Of a DNA stretch of 64,000 nt, positions 20,657 through 29,732 are shown in pieces. Made by a program: the position numbers and the translations under genes. Source of the stretch: Salinibacter pepae (GTDB lineage Bacteria; Bacteroidota; Rhodothermia; Rhodothermales; Salinibacteraceae); the NCBI RefSeq assembly GCF_947077775.1, contig NZ_CAMTTE010000001.1, forward strand, positions 62,001 through 126,000. The letters run 5' to 3'. Below the pieces are notes generated by a model. That model made no database searches and was not told the origin of the DNA. It saw only the letters and a list, made by a program, of their open reading frames with translations. Positions within the stretch are counted from its first letter, which is position 1. Each line of letters starts with the position of its first letter.

Positions 20657-21877
20657 ATGCCCGAAAAAATTCGATTCAAGAACGCCGACGGAAACGCCCT
20701 AGCCGCTCGGCTCGACCGGCCCGACGGCGAATCGCCCTGTGCGTTTGCGCTCTTCGCGCACTGCTTCACGTGCTCCAAGGATTTGCGGGCCGCGGGAGCC
20801 ATCAGCCGAGCACTAACCCGTCACGGCATTGCCGTACTCCGGTTCGACTTTACCGGGCTTGGGGAAAGCGAAGGCGACTTCGCGGACACCAACTTCTCGT
20901 CCAACGTCGAGGACCTGATCGCGGCGGCCGATTATCTGAGTGAGCACTACGAGGCGCCCCGCATTCTGGTGGGCCACTCGCTGGGGGGCGCCGCGGTGCT
21001 GCAAGCCGCACAGCGGCTCGATTCCGTACAGGCGGTGTCCACCATCGGGGCGCCGTATGACCCGGAGCACGTCACCCAGCACCTCCAAGACGCGGTCGAA
21101 GACATCGAAGAAACGGGGGAGGCGCGCGTCCAACTGGCCGGACGAACCTTCACGATCCGGAAGCAATTCCTCGATGACCTTGCGGCGACGAAGATGGAAG
21201 CCACCATCCGGACGCTCGGCCGGGCGCTCTTGATCTTTCACTCGCCGGTGGATCAGACCGTCGGGGCGAACAACGCCGCCAAGATCTTTCAGGCCGCCAA
21301 GCACCCGAAGAGCTTCGTTTCGCTCGACGATGCCGACCACCTCCTTACGGATCGGTCAGACGCCGAATACCTGGGGGTGGTCCTGGGGGCCTGGGCCGAA
21401 AAGTACGTCGACCGGTTGGTCTCGGAGCCCGAGACGCCCGACGAAGACGTGGTAACGCGTACCGAAGGCACATACCGCACGGCGATTCAGGCGGGGCGGC
21501 ACGCGCTGGTTGGGGACGAGCCCGAGAGCGTGGGGGGCGATGATGACGGGCCGACGCCATACGGCTTCTTGCTGTCGGCGCTCGGCAGCTGTACGGGAAT
21601 GACCCTCCGCATGTACGCGGATCGCAAAGAGTGGCCCCTCGACGAAACCATCGTCCGCCTGTCCCACGAAAAAGTGCACGCGGAGGACTGCGAAGATTGC
21701 GACACGGAGCAGGGCCAGGTGGACCGGATTACCCGGGAAATTGAAATCCGAGGCCGCCTCAGCGACGACCAGCGTGAGCGGCTCTTTGAGATCGCCAACA
21801 AGTGCCCCGTTCACCGCACCCTGCTCGGTGACGTCGACGTCCGTTCGTCTCTCCGATCCCGAGACGACGCGCAGTAG
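20657..21877 (+). CDS. Alpha/beta hydrolase fused to an OsmC domain
   Basis: About 406 residues with two domains. Residues 1-250 are an alpha/beta hydrolase: nucleophile elbow GHSLGGAA, a DFTGLGESEG oxyanion segment, and a D/H pair in SPVDQTVG and DADHLL. Residues 270-400 are an OsmC/Ohr-type domain with the two redox cysteines in SALGSCTGMTL and NKCPVHRTL. OsmC proteins reduce organic hydroperoxides; coupling to a hydrolase suggests release of a peroxidised acyl group followed by reduction, an inference. The ATG at 20657 is preferred over a GTG six bases earlier. This fusion is known in other bacteria. Confidence 0.9.
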   Translation: MPEKIRFKNADGNALAARLDRPDGESPCAFALFAHCFTCSKDLRAAGAISRALTRHGIAVLRFDFTGLGESEGDFADTNFSSNVEDLIAAADYLSEHYEAPRILVGHSLGGAAVLQAAQRLDSVQAVSTIGAPYDPEHVTQHLQDAVEDIEETGEARVQLAGRTFTIRKQFLDDLAATKMEATIRTLGRALLIFHSPVDQTVGANNAAKIFQAAKHPKSFVSLDDADHLLTDRSDAEYLGVVLGAWAEKYVDRLVSEPETPDEDVVTRTEGTYRTAIQAGRHALVGDEPESVGGDDDGPTPYGFLLSALGSCTGMTLRMYADRKEWPLDETIVRLSHEKVHAEDCEDCDTEQGQVDRITREIEIRGRLSDDQRERLFEIANKCPVHRTLLGDVDVRSSLRSRDDAQ

Positions 21878-21999
21878 CCCCCCCGCACTGCCGCCGACAG
21901 TGGGGCTTCGTCGAGAACTCACAGGGATCGAGCCCGGATTGGGCCCTGTTACTCCGAACCCGCGGTGGTTTGCGTCATATGAGCCGATGCATTTGAAAA

Positions 22000-22073
22000 C
22001 GGGACGTGGCGCAGCTCGGTAGCGCACATGTATGGGGTACATGAGGTCGCCGGTTCAAATCCGGCCGTCCCGA
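22000..22073 (+). tRNA. tRNA-Pro (anticodon GGG)
   Basis: A full cloverleaf folds: acceptor CGGGACG/CGTCCCG, D-arm with AGCTCGGTAGCGC, anticodon stem CATGT/ACATG with loop ATGGGGT (anticodon GGG), and T-arm GCCGG-TTCAAAT-CCGGC. The discriminator base is A; CCA is not encoded. A terminator follows 14 bases later. Confidence 0.95.
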
Positions 22074-22087
22074 CTTCCAGATATCTG

Positions 22088-22131
22088 AGGCCGTTCCCCC
22101 GGATCTTGCCGGCGGAACGGCCTTTTCTTTT
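22088..22131 (+). terminator. Terminator of tRNA-Pro
   Basis: A 10-bp stem (AGGCCGTTCC at 22088-22097 / GGAACGGCCT at 22114-22123) with a 16-base loop is followed by a T-rich run TTTTCTTTT on the plus strand. Confidence 0.8.
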
Positions 22132-22220
22132 GCAGGTTTGCCGACTGGCCCTGCCGGTGGGCCTCGGTTTGTTGAGCGCACCGCCGGGCTCGGGATCTCC
22201 CACCGACTTCTCTCGTCGCC

Positions 22221-23552
22221 ATGCCCGATGACTTGGACACTCCCGCCCTGCGGCGGTTCGCGCGCGACCTGCGCCGGATCCGCGAAGATCGAAGCGTGTC
22301 CCGCACAGCCATCCAGGAGGAAACCCAAGTACATGCCTCGCATCTGAAGTCCTTCGAGGCGGGCGTCCTCCACGAAGAGGAGAGGATGAACGGCGTTTAT
22401 CTGAAGGCATTCGTCCGCGCCTACGCCGAAGCGATTGGGCTTTCTGCGGAGACGGTCGTGGAGCACCTAGAGTCTGCGCTCTCCGGCACCTACGACGATC
22501 AGCTCGCCGTCACCTTTCTGAACGCCCCGTCAACGGAGGCGGATGTTTCAGAGGCTGCCACGGCATCCCCATCCCCGGAAGGAGAACAGGACGCGGCCGA
22601 TTCGCCGTCGAGCCCGAGCGATAAGCCCGAAGAGAAGACGTCCGAAGATAAGCTGGGCCCCGAAGAGGAGCCCCCTGAAAAGACGAAGACGGATCCGACC
22701 CAGGTCGTCTCCTCCGACGCTCAGTCCCCCGCGGGGCAGTCCCAGTCCTCTACCCGTTCGGGGGCGTCTGCGTCCGAAGCGGCCGGCGAGCGTCCGTCCC
22801 CGGACGTGCAGGAGGAGCCGCACTTCTCGGATTTAGCTGAAGAGGAGGAAAAGGCGGCGGGGCTGTCCTCAGCGCGTGGGAGAGCGCCCCGTCAGGGTCC
22901 CTCTCAGGCAGACTCCTTCCCCAGCAACGTTCAGGAGGTTCTCACGTCCCACCGCGACAAAATCTTGGCGACCATTGGGATTGCTCTCCTGGTTGGACTG
23001 GTTGGGGGACTGGGATTCTACCTTACGAGGGGCGGCGCGACGTCTGAGCCCCCGTCGGGGGGAGAGACGCTGGGCGCTTCTCCCGCTGCCGATGCCGGCC
23101 CCGCGGCCGCAGAAGCCACCGGCGACACCAGTGCACCGGCGCCGCGGTCGGCCCGGCGCCCCCCGGCCGACATCACGCTCGGCGATACCCTCCACGTTAC
23201 GGTCCGGGCAACCGAAGACGTGCGGGAGCTTCGGGTTCAGCAGGACGACAACCTCCGGCGGCCCTACTGGATCGAGGCGGGCGAGGCCCGGGTTTTCCCG
23301 TTCGCCGAACGCGTGACGCTCCAGAATCAGCTCGAGAACCTAGAGCTCCTTCTCGAAGGGTACCGGTATCCCGTCACCTCGACCGACGAGCAGGGGCGTG
23401 TCGTTATTCGTCGGGACACGGCCGAGCAGTTTGCCGATACGCTTCGGGGGGCGCCGGCCTCCATCTCAGAACCTCCGGATACCATCCGGGGCCAGGGCTC
23501 ATTTCCAGACCCGGATACCACGTCTTCAGAATCGCCTGACTCGGACTCCTGA
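22221..23552 (+). CDS. RodZ-like helix-turn-helix membrane protein (DUF4115)
   Basis: The 443-residue protein has an N-terminal Xre-type HTH (residues about 8-90: RRIREDRSVSRTAIQEETQV...YLKAFVRAYAEAIG). An acidic, Ser/Pro/Glu-rich disordered linker follows (about 100-245), then one transmembrane helix near 250-272, a second Ala/Pro linker and a C-terminal periplasmic DUF4115 domain (ITLGDTLHVTVRATEDVREL). RodZ links MreB to the cell wall machinery; the topology matches, but no mreB or rod gene is in the window. The long acidic linker fits the halophilic proteome. Confidence 0.82.
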   Translation: MPDDLDTPALRRFARDLRRIREDRSVSRTAIQEETQVHASHLKSFEAGVLHEEERMNGVYLKAFVRAYAEAIGLSAETVVEHLESALSGTYDDQLAVTFLNAPSTEADVSEAATASPSPEGEQDAADSPSSPSDKPEEKTSEDKLGPEEEPPEKTKTDPTQVVSSDAQSPAGQSQSSTRSGASASEAAGERPSPDVQEEPHFSDLAEEEEKAAGLSSARGRAPRQGPSQADSFPSNVQEVLTSHRDKILATIGIALLVGLVGGLGFYLTRGGATSEPPSGGETLGASPAADAGPAAAEATGDTSAPAPRSARRPPADITLGDTLHVTVRATEDVRELRVQQDDNLRRPYWIEAGEARVFPFAERVTLQNQLENLELLLEGYRYPVTSTDEQGRVVIRRDTAEQFADTLRGAPASISEPPDTIRGQGSFPDPDTTSSESPDSDS

Positions 23553-23684
23553 GCGGTTGGGGGAGCATACAGAAGGATCCTCTCCCTCCCTGTACGCATT
23601 CAGGTTGTCCTTGGCATCACGTCACGGACTGTCTCTCCGAGCCGCGAGGGAGGACGGTCCCCGTCACTGGTTGCATGGTCCACT

Positions 23685-26312
23685 ATGGGACTTCTTGAGT
23701 TGCTCGGTTGGAGCCGGCGGTCGCCTCAACCCGTGGGGCATGATCTCGAAACCAAGGACGGGTCCGAGGCCCCCGAGGCGTGGAAGCAGTGGGTCCTGCG
23801 CGGCGGTCTTTTTCTGGGCCTTGTGGCCCTTACCATCGGGGCGTTTCCGCGGGGGGACTTCTACGAGTATACAGTAGAGGTGGGCGACACGTGGCGCCAG
23901 TCTACACTCAGTGCCCCATTCAATTTCCCCGTATACCTTGACCAGGAGCGTGTAGAGGCCCGTCGCGACACGGTCCGAGCGAATACGTCTCCCTATTTTC
24001 GAGAGGTGCAAGGGGCGTCGCAGAAGCTGACGGAAAACCGGGACACCCTGCGTCGCCAACTGACCCGCATCCTGGAGGCCTACGCGAGCTACCGCTACCA
24101 TCAACAGCAGGGGGAACGGGAGGCCGCGCGTCAAGACTCGCTCGACTACGTTCGGCGTCGTCGGAATGCCCAGGTCACGCTCAGTGCGTCGCAGTGGGAG
24201 TACCTAGCGTCCGAGTATGCGGAGGAGGTCCAGGCCCTTCGGTCCCCCTCCCGCGAGTCCGGGGGCCAGATGTCGTCCCGCCTGCATGGCCGCCTGCTTG
24301 AGGCGGCCTTCGAGGTGGGCGGACAGCTTCTCAGTCTCGGGGTCATGAACCGGCCGCGCGATTCGGTGGCAACCGACGAGATCATCGTCCGGAATCAGCA
24401 GGACCAAACCCAGCGCAGGGTCGAAAAAGATAACCTTTACGGGCTCAACGAGTCGTTCGCGTACGCCGAGCGCCAACTCCGTGAGAGATTTTCGGAAAAC
24501 CGGGAGCACTCCCGCATTGCGGCCTCCTTCTTCCGGGCGATCTTCGTGCCTTCGCTCCAGTATCTCCGCGAAGATACGATGGAGGAGCGCGATCAGCGTG
24601 CCCAGAAAGTGACTGCCATTCAGGGCGGGGTGGAAGAAGGGGAGCCCATCGTACGGACGGGACAACGGGTCACCCGAGAAATCAAACGCAAGCTCACGTC
24701 TCTCGAACGGGCGAAGAGTGATCGGCTTGGGTCCAACATTGTAGCGAAACAGCTGAGCGGAGAGGTCCTCTTTACCCTGCTCGGCTTTGGGTTCTTCTTC
24801 TTTTACCTCTATCTCCTCCGGCCCGAGATTTGGTCCAAGAACCGGGATCTCGTACTGGTATCGGTGGTCCTCGCGTTCATTATTGTCCTCTACGGGGTTG
24901 CGATTCGGGCGCCCTGGTCCCTGTACGTTGTCCCTGTGCCGCTTGCGTCGGTGCTGCTCACCATCGTCTTCAACTCCCGCATTGCCCTCATCGGGACGCT
25001 GGTGCTGGCCCTGACTGGGGGACAAATGCTGGGCCTCGAGCTCGAGTATACCGTCGCCACCTTTTTTGCCGGTGCGTTCGGGATCTTTAGCGTCCGGGAC
25101 ATAAAAAATCGCGGGCAGTTTTTTGTGAGTGGGGGGCTGGCGTTCGCGGGGTACGCGCTCGTGCTCTTCGCCACCTGGCTGTATCTCGACCTTCCCTTCG
25201 GACGAGTGGCCCCCGACCTGGCCTACGCGGCGATCGCCTCCGCCATCACGATCACGTCGTCGCTGTTTCTGTGGGCCCTGGAGCGCATTTTCGACATCAC
25301 CACGGACCTGACCCTGCTGGAGCTGTCGGACACGAACCGTCCGTTGCTGAAAGAGCTGAGCCTACGGGCGCCCGGCTCGTTCAACCACACGCTCCAGGTT
25401 GCCAATCTTGCCGAGGCGGCCGCCGACCGGATTGGGGCCCACGCGCTACTGACTCGCGTCGGCGCCCTCTATCACGACATCGGCAAAATGAAGAAGCCGG
25501 AGTACTTTGTCGAGAATCAGCGCACGATGTCGAACCCCCACGATGAACTGAAGCCCCGGATGAGTGCGCTCATCATTGCGAGCCACGTCAAAGAGGGCCT
25601 TGAAATGGGGAAGGACGACGGGCTCCCGGCGCAGGTGCACAAGTTCATCCCCATGCACCACGGGACGGCCCGGATCGAGTACTTCTACCAAAAGGCCCTC
25701 AGCCGGACCGAGAACGCGGACCGATCCGTGCCGGAGTCGGAGTTTCGATACCCGGGGCCCAAGCCCGACTCGAAGGAAACCGGCATTCTGATGCTGGCCG
25801 ATTCGGTGGAGGCCGCGAGTCGGAGTCTCGATGACCCGTCGCCCCGCCGCCTGGAGAACCTCATCGATCTGCTCTTCAGCGAGCGGATTGACGATGGGCA
25901 ACTCGACAACACGAACCTCACGTTCCGCGACCTCCGGCTAATCAAGGACACGTTCCTGAAGATGCTGCTTGGCATCTACCACGTGCGGGTGAAGTACCCG
26001 GATCAGGAGGAAGAATCCGCCGAGCCAGACTTTGAGGTGGTGTCGCTCCGGGCGGACCGGCCGTACGTCAACGTGTCCGTGGCGTACGGCCAGGACGCGT
26101 GGGGGGCCTGGGTGGAGCCCGAACCGGCCTCGCCGGCACGGTCGCGGAAGGAGCCGCGGCCCCAGCTTGCAGACGCGTCCCCTCACTCCTCCGCCTACCC
26201 GGACGCGGCGGAGATCCGGGCCGACCAGAATGGAAGGGAGGAGGCCCCGGCGACGGAGAGCGCGTCCGGGTCGGAGTCCGGGGGCGAAGAGGCGTCGCCA
26301 CAAGGGCGGTAG
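23685..26312 (+). CDS. 7TM-HD phosphohydrolase (PgpH-like c-di-AMP phosphodiesterase)
   Basis: The 875-residue protein has a first membrane helix near 40-57, an extracytoplasmic 7TMR-HDED domain (about 60-355), seven membrane helices (about 360-540) and an HD domain. Metal-site residues are seen in FNHTLQVANLAEAAADRIG, LYHDIGKMKKPEYFVENQ, IIASHVKEG and IPMHHGTARIEYFY, with the distal Asp in MLADSVEAASRSL. PgpH degrades cyclic di-AMP, which controls potassium and osmotic balance, relevant to a salt-in halophile. The tail after ~790 is disordered and acidic. The enzymatic call rests on family membership; no diadenylate cyclase is nearby. Confidence 0.88.
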   Translation: MGLLELLGWSRRSPQPVGHDLETKDGSEAPEAWKQWVLRGGLFLGLVALTIGAFPRGDFYEYTVEVGDTWRQSTLSAPFNFPVYLDQERVEARRDTVRANTSPYFREVQGASQKLTENRDTLRRQLTRILEAYASYRYHQQQGEREAARQDSLDYVRRRRNAQVTLSASQWEYLASEYAEEVQALRSPSRESGGQMSSRLHGRLLEAAFEVGGQLLSLGVMNRPRDSVATDEIIVRNQQDQTQRRVEKDNLYGLNESFAYAERQLRERFSENREHSRIAASFFRAIFVPSLQYLREDTMEERDQRAQKVTAIQGGVEEGEPIVRTGQRVTREIKRKLTSLERAKSDRLGSNIVAKQLSGEVLFTLLGFGFFFFYLYLLRPEIWSKNRDLVLVSVVLAFIIVLYGVAIRAPWSLYVVPVPLASVLLTIVFNSRIALIGTLVLALTGGQMLGLELEYTVATFFAGAFGIFSVRDIKNRGQFFVSGGLAFAGYALVLFATWLYLDLPFGRVAPDLAYAAIASAITITSSLFLWALERIFDITTDLTLLELSDTNRPLLKELSLRAPGSFNHTLQVANLAEAAADRIGAHALLTRVGALYHDIGKMKKPEYFVENQRTMSNPHDELKPRMSALIIASHVKEGLEMGKDDGLPAQVHKFIPMHHGTARIEYFYQKALSRTENADRSVPESEFRYPGPKPDSKETGILMLADSVEAASRSLDDPSPRRLENLIDLLFSERIDDGQLDNTNLTFRDLRLIKDTFLKMLLGIYHVRVKYPDQEEESAEPDFEVVSLRADRPYVNVSVAYGQDAWGAWVEPEPASPARSRKEPRPQLADASPHSSAYPDAAEIRADQNGREEAPATESASGSESGGEEASPQGR

Positions 26313-26320
26313 GGGGACAG

Positions 26321-27250
26321 TCAAGCCGGCACGGCATTCGCGATGGCCTCGATTGAATCCTTGCCGACCAGCAGCTTCAGCTCTTCGACATCGTGGAGGG
26401 AGTCGTCCAGGTAGGGCCGGAGGCGACGCTGACTCGCCGGGGTGGCGAGCAACAGGTCCGTCTCCTGGACGAAGCTCTGAAGGTGGTCCGCCTCACGATC
26501 AATTGACGCGGCAATGACCTGTCCATCGTAGGCTGTTTGGGCCCGAAGCTCCTCAGACAGAGGGGGGATGGTGTCCTGGTAGCGTGTCACCAGCCCGAGT
26601 GTCTCCCGGTCGCGGAGCCGGGCCACCGTTTCGAGGACGGGGGGAGGAAGGTGGGTCGAAAATCCCATGGTGTCGGTTCGGGAGAGCGTCTCCAGCACCT
26701 GCGTAAGGTGCGGATACGGTGAGAATGCGTAGTCCGCGTCCTTGTGACGCTCGATTCGGGAGAGGGAGACCGGTAGCACGGTTTTTTGGAGGGCGGTGCT
26801 CAGTTGGTCCGCACATAGGTGGTTCAATTCGTCGTGGGGGCCGAGGACGATGAGCTTGCGCTCCAGTCCCGCGTGGTCGAGCAGGGTGGCCTGCTCCTGA
26901 AAGAGGGATTCAATCTCTGTGTCGCTGAGTCCCAGCCCGACCAGCTGCTGCAGCGTGTCGTTGACCACTTTCGCCCCGCGCTCCATCCGCTCGCTCTTGG
27001 CCAGGGGACTCCGCTCTTTGACAGTGTATCCACTTCCCACCTGAGAGCTGAGAAGCCCCTCGTCGTCCAGTTCCTGATACGCCTTTCGGACCGTGTGGAA
27101 GGAAACGTCGAGCTGGTCGCCCAGCGTACGGGTGGACGGAAGCGTGTCGTTGACGTTGTAGTGCCCGGACGCGATGAGGTAGCGGAGCTGGTTGACGAGC
27201 TGCTCCCGCACGGACACGTTCGCGTCCGGATCGATGTCCAAGGTGGACAT
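26321..27250 (-). CDS. GntR-family transcriptional regulator
   Basis: The 309-residue protein has an N-terminal winged helix of GntR type (residues about 10-75: LRYLIASGHYNVNDTLPSTRTLGDQLDVSFHTVRKAYQEL). The C-terminal ~230 residues do not match the common FadR, HutC or MocR effector domains that I can recognise; a periplasmic-binding-like fold is possible from its alternating pattern. A copy of the recurrent GTTATTGCA motif lies 14-22 bases upstream of its ATG (27264-27272). It converges on the PgpH-like gene with 8 bases between stops. Confidence 0.85.
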   Translation of the reverse strand: MSTLDIDPDANVSVREQLVNQLRYLIASGHYNVNDTLPSTRTLGDQLDVSFHTVRKAYQELDDEGLLSSQVGSGYTVKERSPLAKSERMERGAKVVNDTLQQLVGLGLSDTEIESLFQEQATLLDHAGLERKLIVLGPHDELNHLCADQLSTALQKTVLPVSLSRIERHKDADYAFSPYPHLTQVLETLSRTDTMGFSTHLPPPVLETVARLRDRETLGLVTRYQDTIPPLSEELRAQTAYDGQVIAASIDREADHLQSFVQETDLLLATPASQRRLRPYLDDSLHDVEELKLLVGKDSIEAIANAVPA

Positions 27251-27327
27251 GGCCGATCATTCCGTTATTGCAAATGAAATAATAAACCTGATGGGTAGTG
27301 CCGGGGAGGAGAGCAGACATTGCTCTT

Positions 27328-27798
27328 CTACGCACGAGACGATGCTTCTTGGGGCCGGAACGACTCGCGTGCAGCGTCGCGAAGCGCCCCAAACCTTGGC
27401 CACTGGGTCGGTTGCAGGAGGTACGTCGTCCGCCCCACCGCGAGTTCGACGTCGAACGATGTCGTGCGCACATTAAAGATGGGTCTCCAGTCTCGGGGGC
27501 GATCGAGGAGCACGTCGTAGACGCTCCGGACGGCCGCCTGGCCGGGGCGAAAGCTGATTTCAGCAGGGGTCCGGCTCAAGGAAAAGTGCGTCCACACCGT
27601 TGCCAGGATGAGGGCAGCGGGGAGCCCCCAGACGAGGTAGGCCCAAATGGGTTGTTTGAGGAGGGCCGAGGTGGTGGCGCCCACCATCAACGGGACGGTA
27701 CACACCCCGAGGGGACGGCCCAGAAACCGTGTATAGACCAGTCCCCATGCGTCTTCGTCGGGATGGTGAGTGCTCTCGAAAACGGTGGGCACGTCCAT
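27328..27798 (-). CDS. Small membrane protein of unknown function
   Basis: The 156-residue protein has two adjacent hydrophobic segments (about residues 27-45, LGVCTVPLMVGATTSALL, and 50-68, AYLVWGLPAALILATVW), then a soluble C-terminal half. It resembles small two-helix PH-like or YcxB-type membrane proteins in layout, but no family is recognised. It lies 65 bases after pruA on the same strand and so may be cotranscribed with it; a functional tie to proline metabolism is not evident. Confidence 0.6.
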   Translation of the reverse strand: MDVPTVFESTHHPDEDAWGLVYTRFLGRPLGVCTVPLMVGATTSALLKQPIWAYLVWGLPAALILATVWTHFSLSRTPAEISFRPGQAAVRSVYDVLLDRPRDWRPIFNVRTTSFDVELAVGRTTYLLQPTQWPRFGALRDAARESFRPQEASSRA

Positions 27799-27863
27799 CG
27801 GGGCGGTGCCATGAGGGATGAATCGTCGGTCCCTGGGTTTCCCGTCTCAATCTGCTGGTTCCG

Positions 27864-29552
27864 TCACGACGCGACTGCACCGTCCCCGGCTTCCTGGGGA
27901 GCGTCCGTCGCCTTCGTGGCGTCGGGTTGATTCCAGGCGTACCCGTGGTGGGTCGGCGGGTTCAGGTTTTCCTTGATGGCACGCGGAGAGACCCAGCGCA
28001 TGAGGTTGTAGGCAGACCCCGCCTTGTCGTTGGTTCCCGACCGCCGGGCCCCGCCGAAGGGCTGTTCCCCAACCACCGCACCGGTGGGCTTGTCGTTGAT
28101 GTAGAAGTTCCCCGCGGCCTGCTCGAGAACGTCGCTCGCCAGCTTGATCGCCGCACGGTCGCGCGCAAAAATCGACCCGGTGAGGCCGTACGGGGAGGTT
28201 TCGTCGACGAGGGGGAGGGTGGATGCGAATTCGTCGTCGGGATACACGTAGACCGTCGTCACGGGCCCGAAGATCTCTTCGCACATGGTCGTTTCTTTCG
28301 GGGCGTGGGCGCGGATAATCGTGGGTTCGATGAAGTACCCGGTGGAGTCGTCGTAGCCTCCGCCGTACACAATCTCGGCGTCGTCGGCGTCACGGGCCCG
28401 CTCGATGTAGCCCACAATTTTGTCAAACGCCCGCTGGTCGATGACTGCATTTAGGAAGTTGGTGAAGTCCTCTGGGGGCCCGACGGTGACCTCGTCCAGC
28501 TGACTCGTGATTTCGCGCCGAACGTCCGGCCAGATGGACTCGGGCATGTAGAGCCGGGAGGCGGCGGAGCACTTCTGCCCCTGGTATTCGAACGAGCCGC
28601 GCACAACAGCGGTTGCCAATTGCTCGACGTGGGCCGACGGGTGCGCAACGATAAAGTCTTTGCCGCCCGTCTCTCCGACGATGGTCGGGTAGGTGCGGTA
28701 GGTGTCCAGGTTGTCGCCGATCGTGGACCAGAGGTGGTCAAACGTCCCGACCGATCCTGTGAAGTGGAGGCCCGCGAAATGTTCGGACTGCAGCGCAGGC
28801 GTGCCCACGGCTGCGCCGTCGTCGGCGGGTAGCATATTAATGACGCCGGGGGGAAGGCCCGCTTCTTCCAGGATCTTGTAGAAGAAAAACGCGGAGTACA
28901 CGGATCGAGAGGCCGGCTTCCACAACACCGTATTGCCCATCAGGGCCGGGGCCGTCGGGAGGTTGCCCTGGATGGCGGTGAAGTTGAAGGGCGTGACCGC
29001 CAGCACAAAGCCTTCGAGCGGTCGGTACTGCATCTGATTCCAGATTCCCGGCGAGTCATTCGGTTGGTCGCGGTAAATCTGCTCCGCGTAATGGACGTTG
29101 AACCGGAGGAAGTCGATGAGCTCGCAGGCCGCGTCGATCTCGGCCTGGTGGATGCTCTTCCCTTGTCCCAGCATGGTCGCCGCGTTGAGGGTGTCCCGGT
29201 ACGGCCCAGCAATCAGGTCGGCGGCGCGGAGGAAGATGGCGGCCCGATCCGAAAAGTCCATTGCGGCCCACTCGGCCTTGGCCTCCATCGCCGCGTCGAT
29301 TGCGTCGTCCACGGTGCCCTTCCCGGACTGGTGTACCTCCCCGAGCGTGTGCTGGTGGTCGTGGGGCGGGACAACTTCGGAGGTCGAGCCCGGATACATG
29401 GGGGTGCCCCCCACGATGGCTGGGATTTCAACGGTCTGGTTCCTCAGTTCTCTGAGTCGCTCCTGAACGGACCGACGGTCTTCGGACCCGGGGGCGTAGG
29501 CACGAACCGGTTCGTTCTCGGGAGGAGGGGTCTCGGGATATGCGTTGTTCAT
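27864..29552 (-). CDS. pruA: 1-pyrroline-5-carboxylate dehydrogenase
   Basis: The 562-residue aldehyde dehydrogenase oxidises glutamate-gamma-semialdehyde to glutamate, the second step of proline breakdown. The catalytic Cys328 lies in YQGQKCSAASRLY and the general base Glu294 in VGETGGKDF; the NAD-site FNFTAIQGNLPTAPAL and C-terminal EQPFGGARRSGTNDKAGS are intact. Length and motifs fit the free-standing eukaryote-like P5CDH type, not the PutA fusion. No proline dehydrogenase is in the window. Proline is a compatible solute in many halophiles, so turnover is plausible. Confidence 0.95.
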   Translation of the reverse strand: MNNAYPETPPPENEPVRAYAPGSEDRRSVQERLRELRNQTVEIPAIVGGTPMYPGSTSEVVPPHDHQHTLGEVHQSGKGTVDDAIDAAMEAKAEWAAMDFSDRAAIFLRAADLIAGPYRDTLNAATMLGQGKSIHQAEIDAACELIDFLRFNVHYAEQIYRDQPNDSPGIWNQMQYRPLEGFVLAVTPFNFTAIQGNLPTAPALMGNTVLWKPASRSVYSAFFFYKILEEAGLPPGVINMLPADDGAAVGTPALQSEHFAGLHFTGSVGTFDHLWSTIGDNLDTYRTYPTIVGETGGKDFIVAHPSAHVEQLATAVVRGSFEYQGQKCSAASRLYMPESIWPDVRREITSQLDEVTVGPPEDFTNFLNAVIDQRAFDKIVGYIERARDADDAEIVYGGGYDDSTGYFIEPTIIRAHAPKETTMCEEIFGPVTTVYVYPDDEFASTLPLVDETSPYGLTGSIFARDRAAIKLASDVLEQAAGNFYINDKPTGAVVGEQPFGGARRSGTNDKAGSAYNLMRWVSPRAIKENLNPPTHHGYAWNQPDATKATDAPQEAGDGAVAS

Positions 29553-29732
29553 GGGAGGGGGCGTCGAAGCGACGGATTGTGCGGAAAATGTAATCTACGT
29601 CTAGGTACGGGAAGGAGACTGGGCATGTTCGACCGAAGTATGCGGTCGGATCTTCTTCCTGGCAGTCTTGTAGCGGAAACGGATTTCAATTTGTGCTTCG
29701 TCCGTGCTGCCCGCACCGCTTTCTCCTGGTCC

